Below, piece by piece: positions 6,548 to 12,546 of a stretch of 13,292 nt of DNA. This DNA is from JACCUZ01 sp038246575. GTDB taxonomy: Bacteria > Actinomycetota > Actinomycetes > JACCUZ01. Both the position numbers and the translations under genes were made by a program. The notes under the pieces are model-generated. The model ran no database searches and was not told the origin of the DNA. It worked only from the letters and a program-made list of their open reading frames with translations. The stretch is from the NCBI GenBank assembly GCA_038246575.1, contig JBBRVU010000114.1, positions 1-13,292 on the forward strand, in the 5' to 3' direction. The first letter of the stretch is position 1. The number at the start of each line of letters is the position of its first letter.

Positions 6548-7147
6548 TTGGATGCCCCGTTGATCCGGGCCGCCGGCAACGGGAACACCCCACGGGTTGA
6601 GTCCCTCCTCGCACGTGGCGCGTCGGTGCGCGCACGCGACGACTCCGGTGCCACCGCACTCGTCCGCGCTGCCTACGGAAATCATCGCGACGTCGTCGCG
6701 CTGCTCATCGACGCGGGCGCCGACGTCAACCGCAAGGACGACACCGTTCAGAGCGCGTACCTCATCGCGACCAGCGAGGTCGGTGACGACCCGCGGCTGC
6801 TGACGATGACCCTCGATGCCGGTGGCGACGTGCGCAGTCTGGACAGCTTCGACGGCACCGGCCTGATCCGGGCCGCTGACCGTGGCTACCCCGCGGTCGT
6901 GCGCCGACTGCTCGAGACCCGGATCCGCGTCGACCACGTCAACAACCTCGGCTGGACCGCGCTGCACGAGGCGGTGATCCTGGGCGACGGCAGCAGACGG
7001 TACGTACGAGTCGTGCAGCTGCTCGTCAACGCCGGCGCCGACGTGAACAAGCCGTCCCGGCGCGACGGTGTCCGACCCTTGCAGCATGCCAAGCGGCGCG
7101 GGTTCAGCTCGATCGCCGACGTGCTGCGCGCCGCCGGGGCGAGGTAG
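6548..7147 (+). CDS. ankyrin-repeat protein (body of the interrupted lipoprotein gene)
   Basis: This 199-residue open frame begins at a TTG and is almost entirely ankyrin repeats, about five or six. Clear units are APLIRAAGNGNTPRVESLLA, GATALVRAAYGNHRDVVALL followed by IDAGADVNRKD, GTGLIRAADRGYPAVVRRLL, and GWTALHEAV with VQLLVNAGADVNKPS; the last is VRPLQHAKRRGFSSIADVL. Ankyrin repeats bind partner proteins. The gene is in frame with the lipobox fragment at 6377-6451, so the protein was probably made as a lipoprotein anchored outside the membrane. Without readthrough, translation would have to start at the weak TTG (no good ribosome-binding site) and yield a cytoplasmic product, or not occur. 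Its codon use remains fully gene-like, so any inactivation is recent. Confidence 0.72.
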   Translation: MDAPLIRAAGNGNTPRVESLLARGASVRARDDSGATALVRAAYGNHRDVVALLIDAGADVNRKDDTVQSAYLIATSEVGDDPRLLTMTLDAGGDVRSLDSFDGTGLIRAADRGYPAVVRRLLETRIRVDHVNNLGWTALHEAVILGDGSRRYVRVVQLLVNAGADVNKPSRRDGVRPLQHAKRRGFSSIADVLRAAGAR

Positions 7148-7173
7148 CGCCGGACCCGCCCACGCAGGGCGAC

Positions 7174-7194
7174 CCCGCCAGCTACTCCGGCGGG
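7174..7194. terminator. possible shared hairpin terminator
   Basis: CCCGCC (7174-7179) pairs with GGCGGG (7189-7194) across a 9-base loop, between the convergent ankyrin gene and the small minus-strand gene. The hairpin overlaps the last codons and stop of the latter. There is no T-tract. Confidence 0.35.
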
Positions 7195-7388
7195 TGCAGG
7201 CTCATCGGCCCGTAGACGACCCGGTCGCCATCGAGCAGGCTCACCTGGTCGATGCCCTCGGCGAGCAGGTCGGGCCACGCCTCGCCGACCCAGGACTCGG
7301 CATCGGCCTGGCTCGGGAACCGGCCGCCCGGGCTCGCGGGCGTGGCCTCCGCCCCGTCTGCGGTCTCGAACCGCCAGGTGAACGTCAT
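7182..7388 (-). CDS. small conserved actinobacterial protein of unknown function
   Basis: This 68-residue soluble protein opens MTFTWRFETADG. Its core (FPSQADAESWVGEAW, LAEGIDQVSLLDGD and VVYGPMSLHP) I have seen as a recurring short family in actinobacteria. It is acidic, with conserved Trp and Gly positions and no membrane segment or cysteine. I cannot assign a function. It stands alone between the convergent ankyrin gene and the divergent riboswitch-controlled operon. The ATG at 7388 fits the family start. The 26 bases between it and the operon's -35 leave little room for its own promoter. Confidence 0.72.
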   Translation of the reverse strand: MTFTWRFETADGAEATPASPGGRFPSQADAESWVGEAWPDLLAEGIDQVSLLDGDRVVYGPMSLHPPE

Positions 7389-7414
7389 GTCAGTGCAACT
7401 CCCGCGTCGGTGCT

Positions 7415-7444
7415 TTGACGTGACGCTATCCCGCGTGGTCTAGT
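7415..7444 (+). promoter_or_regulatory. promoter of the cobalamin-regulated operon
   Basis: TTGACG (7415-7420, five of six to the -35 consensus) and TCTAGT (7439-7444, four of six to -10) are separated by 18 bases. The predicted transcription start, near 7451, coincides with the first stem of the riboswitch. This is the best sigma-70-type promoter in the window and would transcribe the whole 7754-13292 gene set. Confidence 0.6.
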
Positions 7445-7450
7445 CCGACG

Positions 7451-7597
7451 TGCCGGCACCACGCCGGCAGCACAACTGCATACGCGCCCGTGTGGGGGAA
7501 GCCGGTCGAAACCCGGCACTGACCCGCAACCGTAGGCCGCCGCCGTACCCCTCTCGGGTCCGGTTCGCGGCGAGTCGGAGCACCTACACGGACGTGA
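7451..7597 (+). promoter_or_regulatory. cobalamin (B12) riboswitch
   Basis: The leader carries the signature blocks of the cobalamin riboswitch in order. GGGGAAGCCGGT (7495-7506) is followed by a CCGGC return strand (7513-7517), then the B12-box-like GACCCGCAACCGTAGG (7521-7536) and the closing GAGTCGGAGCACCTACAC (7572-7589). A first stem-loop with GCCGGC arms (7452-7457 and 7463-7468) starts at the predicted transcription start. These RNAs bind adenosyl- or hydroxocobalamin and switch expression off when the vitamin is plentiful. It lies about 155 bases before the first gene of a transport operon, so repression of uptake genes by B12 is the expected logic. The exact boundaries are approximate. 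Confidence 0.9.
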
Positions 7598-7636
7598 GCG
7601 GCTCCAACCAACCGTCGAGGTATACGGGGCGGAGCC

Positions 7637-7653
7637 CGGGCCGGACCGGCCCG
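7637..7653 (+). terminator. GC-rich hairpin, likely part of the riboswitch expression platform
   Basis: CGGGCCG (7637-7643) pairs perfectly with CGGCCCG (7647-7653) across GAC. It lies 40 bases after the riboswitch core and about 100 bases before the first start codon. It could act as the regulated terminator, or nucleate a larger structure that hides the ribosome-binding site. No U-tract follows (AACCTTCG), so the mechanism is open. Confidence 0.4.
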
Positions 7654-7742
7654 AACCTTCGCCCCCCACGTGCGCCAGCGCGTCGGGGGCGTCTGTCGTC
7701 GTGGCCCGGTCCTGTCGGGGAATCCGTCGCGGATCGCTCCCG

Positions 7743-7748
7743 AAAGGA
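7743..7748 (+). promoter_or_regulatory. ribosome-binding site deciding the GTG start at 7754
   Basis: AAAGGA lies five bases before the GTG at 7754, a good Shine-Dalgarno match. It excludes the longer open frame that begins at 7670 inside the leader. It is also the likely site of any riboswitch control of translation. Confidence 0.6.
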
Positions 7749-7753
7749 ACCCC

Positions 7754-8875
7754 GTGTCACGTACAGCCCTCATGCTCGCCTCCCGGCCCCGCGTCAGCAC
7801 CGACGTCCGGCCCCTCCTGCGGCATCGCCTTCTCGCCGCCGCCGGCGTCCTGCTCGTGCCGGCGATCGTGCTGGCCACCCCCGGCGTCGCTGACGCCGCA
7901 CCGACCCGCGACCGGGCCGACGCCGGCGGCGGCTGGCTCGCCCGCCAGCTCGACCGCGACAGCCGCGTCATCGTCGGGGACTTCGGCCCCGACTACGGCC
8001 TCACCGCCGACACCGTGCTTGCCCTGGACGCCGCCGGGGTCGCCAAGGTCGCATCGCGTCGGGCCACGACCCGGCTCAAGCGCCACGTCGTCGACTACAC
8101 CGGCGGCGGCGACGCGAACGAGTACTACGCCGGCTCGTTCGCCAAGCTCGTCGTCCTCGCCGCCGAGCGCGGCACCGACCCCACGTCCTTCGGCGGCTCC
8201 GACCGCATGAACCTGGTCGCCGAGCTGCGCGGACTCGAGTGCGGCACGCGGGGTCGCAACGACTGCGCCACCGGGGACGACGGCCGGTTCAGCGACATCA
8301 GCCAGTACGGCGACTTCAGCAACGTCATCGGTCAGTCGCTGGCCCTGATCGGTCTGGAGCGGGCCACCAAGCGCGGTCCGTCAGCCGCCGCGATCCGCTT
8401 CCTGCGCAAGCAGCAGTGCGACAACGGCGCGTTCCCCGTCACCGTCGGCACCGGCACCTGCGCCGGTGATGTCGACGCCACCGGATTCGCGGTCCAGGCA
8501 CTCGTCGCCATCGGCGGCGGTCGCTCGCTGGCCGCGGCGAAGGACGCAGGACGGTGGCTGGGCCGGCAGCAGCACGGCAACGGCTCGTTCACCGGCACCG
8601 GCACCCGCAACGCCAACAGCACGGCACTGGCCGCGCAGGCGTTCGACGCGCTCGACAGGACCAAGCGATACCGCAAGGCGCGAAAGTTCCTGCGCTCGCT
8701 GCAGGTCCGGTGCAGTGGTGCCCCCGCCGACCGTGGCTCGGTGCTCTACAACCGCGCCGGCAACGGCGACGAGGTCCGGGCGACTGCTCAGGCCGTGCCT
8801 GCTCTGGCCGGCATCAACCTCACCGAGCTCGACCACCGGGGCGCCCGTCGCGCGGCACCCCGGCTGGCCTGCTGA
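7754..8875 (+). CDS. secreted alpha/alpha-barrel protein (terpenoid cyclase/prenyltransferase repeats), proposed corrinoid-binding alpha unit
   Basis: This 373-residue exported protein has a Sec signal peptide: a basic stretch RHR at 23-25, a hydrophobic core to about 41, and a likely cut after ADA at 46-48. The mature part is built of paired-helix repeats of the squalene-cyclase/prenyltransferase type. Matching positions are DYGLTAD (80-86), a central NVIGQSLALIGLE repeat, VDATGFAVQALVAIG (240-254) and NANSTALAAQAFDAL (286-300). These resemble the barrel repeats of animal intrinsic factor and transcobalamin. The six cysteines (two in LECGTRGRNDC, then QQC, GTC, VRC and the final residue) suggest disulfides outside the cell. 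The catalytic acid motifs of true cyclases (DXDD) are not seen. It is the first gene after the B12 riboswitch and lies 19 bases before the DUF4430 gene. A corrinoid-capture role is inferred; a plain terpenoid-cyclase-fold binding protein is the fallback call. Confidence 0.78.
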   Translation: MSRTALMLASRPRVSTDVRPLLRHRLLAAAGVLLVPAIVLATPGVADAAPTRDRADAGGGWLARQLDRDSRVIVGDFGPDYGLTADTVLALDAAGVAKVASRRATTRLKRHVVDYTGGGDANEYYAGSFAKLVVLAAERGTDPTSFGGSDRMNLVAELRGLECGTRGRNDCATGDDGRFSDISQYGDFSNVIGQSLALIGLERATKRGPSAAAIRFLRKQQCDNGAFPVTVGTGTCAGDVDATGFAVQALVAIGGGRSLAAAKDAGRWLGRQQHGNGSFTGTGTRNANSTALAAQAFDALDRTKRYRKARKFLRSLQVRCSGAPADRGSVLYNRAGNGDEVRATAQAVPALAGINLTELDHRGARRAAPRLAC

Positions 8876-8894
8876 GCTGGCGGGCTGACGACCA

Positions 8895-9791
8895 ATGCGG
8901 GCGGCAGGACGAACCGGCACGGTAGTACGACGGATGGCGGCGCGCTTCGCATCGCTGGCCGTCCTGCTGCCGGCCGCCGTCCTGCTGCCAGCATCCGGTG
9001 CGGCCGCGGCGGCGGACTGCGTCGTTGTCGTCGTCGACGCGAGACTGCTCGGCGGCTCGGTGTCCACCGCCTGCGCCAAGGGCGACCCCACCAGCGGCCT
9101 GCAGGCCCTGACGAGGGTCGGCTACAGCTACGCGTTCCTGCCCCGGCAACCCGGCCTGGTCTGCCAGATCAACGCCAGTCCCGAGTGCGCCCGGACGACC
9201 GCATCGACCTACTGGTCGTACTGGTACCGCGCCAAAGGCTCGAGGACCTGGACCTACAGCCCGGTCGGTGCGGGCAGCCACGACCCGGCACCCGGCTCGA
9301 CCGAGGGCTGGGTGTGGCAGGACGGCGGTCGTCGGCCGCCGCCGAACATCGCCATGGGCGAGATCGCGCCGCGCACCGACGCGTCCCCCACGGCCACGAG
9401 GTCGCCGAAGCCATCAACGGCAGCGACGGGCCGAGCGGCCACGAAGCCCTCCCGAGGGGCGGCCGCCTCCCGGACGGCGAACCCGGCTCCGGCGACCCGG
9501 ACGGCGAAGCCCGGTCCGACGTCGAGCCGGTCCGCGGCCGCGACGACGTCGGAGCCCGCCACGTCGGCCACCACGACGGGCGGTCCGACCCCGTCGACGG
9601 CCACGACCAGCGACCCCGCCACCTCGGCGTCGGCCACCACCGCCACCGCTGCCGACGGCCAGCCCTCGGGCGACGGCTCCCCCGGTGCGCCGGTGCTCGG
9701 GCTCGCGATCGGCGCCGGACTCGCGGCGGCCATCGGCGCAGCCGCCGCCTGGCGGTCCCGATCGACTCGCACTCGCGGAGGGGAGCGATGA
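8895..9791 (+). CDS. membrane-anchored DUF4430 protein, proposed corrinoid-binding beta unit
   Basis: The protein has 298 residues. A signal peptide (basic VVRRMAARF, hydrophobic core 19-33, cut near AAAA|D at 40-41) leads into a compact domain of about 110 residues of the DUF4430 type. That domain includes GLQALTRVGYSYAF, four cysteines (C42, C60, C90, C98), an STYWSYWYR strand and EGWVWQDGG. DUF4430 resembles the C-terminal beta domain of transcobalamin and intrinsic factor, which covers one face of cobalamin. Residues about 160-260 are Thr/Ser/Ala/Pro-rich and look like a cell-wall-spanning, perhaps glycosylated stalk. A single C-terminal membrane helix (PVLGLAIGAGLAAAIGAAAA) ends in a basic tail, with no LPXTG sorting signal. 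The stop overlaps the EcfT start as ATGA, coupling the surface binder to the transporter. The ATG at 8895 gives the longer n-region; 8934 is an alternative. Confidence 0.82.
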   Translation: MRAAGRTGTVVRRMAARFASLAVLLPAAVLLPASGAAAAADCVVVVVDARLLGGSVSTACAKGDPTSGLQALTRVGYSYAFLPRQPGLVCQINASPECARTTASTYWSYWYRAKGSRTWTYSPVGAGSHDPAPGSTEGWVWQDGGRRPPPNIAMGEIAPRTDASPTATRSPKPSTAATGRAATKPSRGAAASRTANPAPATRTAKPGPTSSRSAAATTSEPATSATTTGGPTPSTATTSDPATSASATTATAADGQPSGDGSPGAPVLGLAIGAGLAAAIGAAAAWRSRSTRTRGGER

Positions 9792-10921
9792 GCGGGCGCG
9801 CGGGATCGCGGCTGTACCCGCTGCACCCCGGCGCGTGGTGGCTCTGGGCGGCAATGCTCGCCACCGCCGCCAGCCGCACCACCAACCCGCTGCTGCTCGT
9901 GCTGCTCCTGACGGTCGCCGGATATGTCGTTGCGGCCCGGCGCACCGCCGCCCCGTGGGCCCGGGCGTACGGGTTCTACCTGAAGATGGGCATCGCGGTC
10001 GTGGTGATCCGGGTCGTGTTCGCAGCCCTGCTCGGCGCACCCGTCCCGGGTCACGTGCTCGTGGTCCTCCCCGAGGTGGGCCTGCCCGACTGGGCCGCGG
10101 GAGTGCGCCTCGGCGGCGCCGTCACTCTCGAGGGAGTGATGGGCGCGGTCTACGCCGGTCTGCAGCTGGCCACCATGCTCACCTGCGTCGGCGCGGCCAA
10201 CGCCCTGGCCAACCCCAAGCGGTTGCTCAAGGCGGTGCCCGGGGCGCTGTACGAGGTGGGGGTGGCCGTCGTGGTGGCGCTGAGCTTCTCGCCGCAGCTG
10301 CTCGAGGGCGCGGCCCGCGTACGCGCCGCGCGGCGCCTGCGCGGGCGACCGCACACCGGGCTCAGAGGTCTGCGCGGTGTCGCGATGCCGGTGCTCGAGG
10401 GTGCGCTGGAACGGTCCATCGAGCTCGCCGCCGCCATGGACGCTCGTGGCTTCGGCCGCGGAGCCGGCGCCACCACGGGTCGGCGGTCTGCGTCTGGAGC
10501 TCTCACCCTGGCCGGCCTGCTCGGCCTGTGCGCGGGATCGTACGGCCTGCTCGACGCGACGTCACCCGCCCTCCTCGGTCTGCCGTTGCTCGGCGGCGGT
10601 GTGGCACTGGCCGTCGCCGGCCTCGCCCTCGGCAGCGGCCGGGCCAGCCGCAGCCGCTACCGCCCCGACCGCTGGACCGGCGCGGAGTGGCTGGTCGCCG
10701 GCAGCGGCCTGGTGGCGGCCGTGGCGGTTGTCGTTGCGGGTGGTCTCGACCCAGAGTCGGTCAACCCCTCGACGATGCCGCTCGTGGTGCCGGCCCTTCC
10801 CGTGGTGGCGGTGCTCGGCCTGCTCGCCGCGCTCGCGCCGGCCTGGCTGGCGCCGGCACCCGCCGCCGGGCGGCGACCCGGCCCCGCGCGGGCGTCCGCC
10901 GCCGCCGGGGTCGCGGCATGA
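9788..10921 (+). CDS. ecfT: ECF transporter transmembrane subunit EcfT (CbiQ family), C-terminally extended
   Basis: This 377-residue polytopic protein couples the two ATPase domains to the S component in an energy-coupling-factor importer. N-terminal hydrophobic segments (from about residue 15) are followed by the cytoplasmic coupling region. Its two Ala-Arg-Gly type motifs are visible: ARRLRG (181-186) and AMDARGFGR (216-224). Typical EcfT proteins are about 250 residues and end soon after this region. Here roughly 140 more residues follow, with four hydrophobic stretches split by a basic YRPDRWTGAEW loop. The start ATG at 9788 has AGGGGAG just upstream and overlaps the preceding stop (ATGA). 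The stop overlaps the ATPase start in the same way. The family is secure; the role of the extension is unknown. Confidence 0.9.
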   Translation: MSGRAGSRLYPLHPGAWWLWAAMLATAASRTTNPLLLVLLLTVAGYVVAARRTAAPWARAYGFYLKMGIAVVVIRVVFAALLGAPVPGHVLVVLPEVGLPDWAAGVRLGGAVTLEGVMGAVYAGLQLATMLTCVGAANALANPKRLLKAVPGALYEVGVAVVVALSFSPQLLEGAARVRAARRLRGRPHTGLRGLRGVAMPVLEGALERSIELAAAMDARGFGRGAGATTGRRSASGALTLAGLLGLCAGSYGLLDATSPALLGLPLLGGGVALAVAGLALGSGRASRSRYRPDRWTGAEWLVAGSGLVAAVAVVVAGGLDPESVNPSTMPLVVPALPVVAVLGLLAALAPAWLAPAPAAGRRPGPARASAAAGVAA

Positions 10922-12546
10922 TCCGCTTCGAGCAGGTCTCGGTGCGCTACCCCGGCAGCGAGCACGCCACGCTCGCAGGCGTTGACCTGGAGGTTCCGGA
11001 GGGCGAGCTCGTCCTCGTGGTGGGGCGGACGGGCTCCGGGAAGTCAACCCTGCTGCGGTGCGTCAACGGCCTTGTCCCCCACTTCACCGGTGGTCTGCTG
11101 ACCGGACGCGTCACCGTCGCCGGCCGCGACACCCGCCATCACCGACCGCGCGACCTCGCCGACGTCGTGGGCTGGGTCGGACAGGACCCGTTGGCCGGCT
11201 TCGTCACCGACACGGTGGAGGAGGAGCTGGCGTACGGGATGGAGTCCCTCGGGGTCGCGCCCGACGTCATGCGGCGCCGCGTGGAGGAGGTGCTCGACCT
11301 GCTCGGCATGGCCAACGAGCGGAACCGACCGCTGACCACGCTCTCGGCAGGGCAGCAGCAGCGGGTCGCCATCGGCTCGGTGCTCACCCCCCATCCGCGG
11401 GTGCTCGTCCTCGACGAGCCCACGTCTGCGCTGGACCCCGGCGCCGCCGAGGACGTCCTCTCGCTGCTCCAGCGACTCGTCCACGACCTCGGCACGACAG
11501 TGCTGCTGGCCGAGCACCGGCTGGAACGCGTCGTGCAGTACGCCGACCGCGTCGTGCTCGTGCCCGGCAACGGGCACGCAGTGGTGATCGGTGACCCCGC
11601 CGAGGTGATGGCCACCTCACCGGTCGCGCCGCCGGTGGTGGAGCTGGGTCGGCTCGCCGGGTGGTCACCGCTGCCGCTGTCGGTGCGCGACGCACGGCGG
11701 CGGGCCGGCGACCTGCGCGCCCGCCTCACCTCCGTTCCCGATGCGGCCGGCGGGGTCGACCCCGCATCCGACGGCCGAGATGTCGTCGCGACGGTCTCGG
11801 GCGTCGTCGTGCGCTACCCCGGAGCGGTGGCGCTGCGGGGCGTCGACCTCACCCTGCGTCGCGGCGAGGTCGTCGCGCTGATGGGCCGCAACGGTGCCGG
11901 GAAGTCGACGCTGCTCGCCTCGCTGGTCGGCCTGCGCCGACCGGACGCGGGATCGGTGCGGGTCGGGCCGGGGGCCGGAAGCAACCCGGCCGAGCTCGCT
12001 GCGGGCGACCTGTTGCGCAAGGTGGGTCTCGTCCCGCAGGACCCGGGCGACCTGCTCTGGGCCGACACCGTCGCCGACGAGTGCGCCCAGGCAGACCGCG
12101 ACGCGAACGTCGAGTCCGGGACGGCGGCGCTGGTGTTCGACGACCTGGTTCCCGACGTGGCCGCGAGCACCCATCCCCGGGACCTGTCGGAGGGGCAGCG
12201 GCTGGCCCTGGCACTCGCGCTGGTGCTCGCCGCCCGCCCGCCGCTGGTGCTGCTCGACGAGCCGACCCGCGGCCTGGACTACCCCGGCAAGGAGCGGCTC
12301 GTGCTGACACTGCGCAGCCTGGCCGCGGCCGGGCACGCCGTGCTGCTCGCCACCCACGACGTCGAGCTGGCGGCCGCGGTCACCAGTCGCACGGTGGTGC
12401 TCGCCGAGGGAGAGGTCGTCAGTGACGGCCCGTCCCGTGACGTCGTCGTGTCCTCCCCCGTCTTCGCCCCGCAGGTCACCAAGATCCTCGCCCCGGACCA
12501 CTGGCTCACGGTCGCCGAGGTCGAGAAGGCGTTGCAGGCCGGATGA
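10918..12546 (+). CDS. ECF transporter ATPase, two fused ABC domains (EcfA-EcfA')
   Basis: This 542-residue cytoplasmic protein carries both ATPase domains of the importer in one chain. Domain 1 has Walker A GRTGSGKST (36-44), signature LSAGQQQR (142-149) and Walker B VLVLDEP (162-168). Domain 2 has Walker A GRNGAGKST (323-331), signature LSEGQRLA (423-430) and Walker B LVLLDEP (443-449). All catalytic elements are intact in both halves; the second signature has Glu at its third position. A linker of about 50 residues (about 245-295) with an Arg-rich part joins them. Many firmicutes use two separate proteins, EcfA1 and EcfA2, whereas fused versions are common in actinobacteria. The start overlaps the EcfT stop, and the stop overlaps the S-component start (ATGA both times), so one coupled translation unit is likely. 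Confidence 0.95.
   Translation: MIRFEQVSVRYPGSEHATLAGVDLEVPEGELVLVVGRTGSGKSTLLRCVNGLVPHFTGGLLTGRVTVAGRDTRHHRPRDLADVVGWVGQDPLAGFVTDTVEEELAYGMESLGVAPDVMRRRVEEVLDLLGMANERNRPLTTLSAGQQQRVAIGSVLTPHPRVLVLDEPTSALDPGAAEDVLSLLQRLVHDLGTTVLLAEHRLERVVQYADRVVLVPGNGHAVVIGDPAEVMATSPVAPPVVELGRLAGWSPLPLSVRDARRRAGDLRARLTSVPDAAGGVDPASDGRDVVATVSGVVVRYPGAVALRGVDLTLRRGEVVALMGRNGAGKSTLLASLVGLRRPDAGSVRVGPGAGSNPAELAAGDLLRKVGLVPQDPGDLLWADTVADECAQADRDANVESGTAALVFDDLVPDVAASTHPRDLSEGQRLALALALVLAARPPLVLLDEPTRGLDYPGKERLVLTLRSLAAAGHAVLLATHDVELAAAVTSRTVVLAEGEVVSDGPSRDVVVSSPVFAPQVTKILAPDHWLTVAEVEKALQAG

Noticed and set aside
6331..6654. N-terminal extension of the aldo/keto reductase over the divergent gene
   Set aside because: The added 108 residues are antisense to the lipoprotein gene, and reductase homology starts at the ATG at 6330.
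9340..9700. Tandem-repeat or CRISPR-like pattern in the Thr/Ser-rich part of the DUF4430 gene
   Set aside because: The similarity comes from repeated Ala/Thr/Ser codons in one open frame; there are no regular repeats and spacers.
9254..10354. Minus-strand open frame across the DUF4430 and EcfT genes
   Set aside because: Low-complexity translation with no family features; the plus strand here has signal peptide, domain and membrane motifs with ATGA-coupled junctions.
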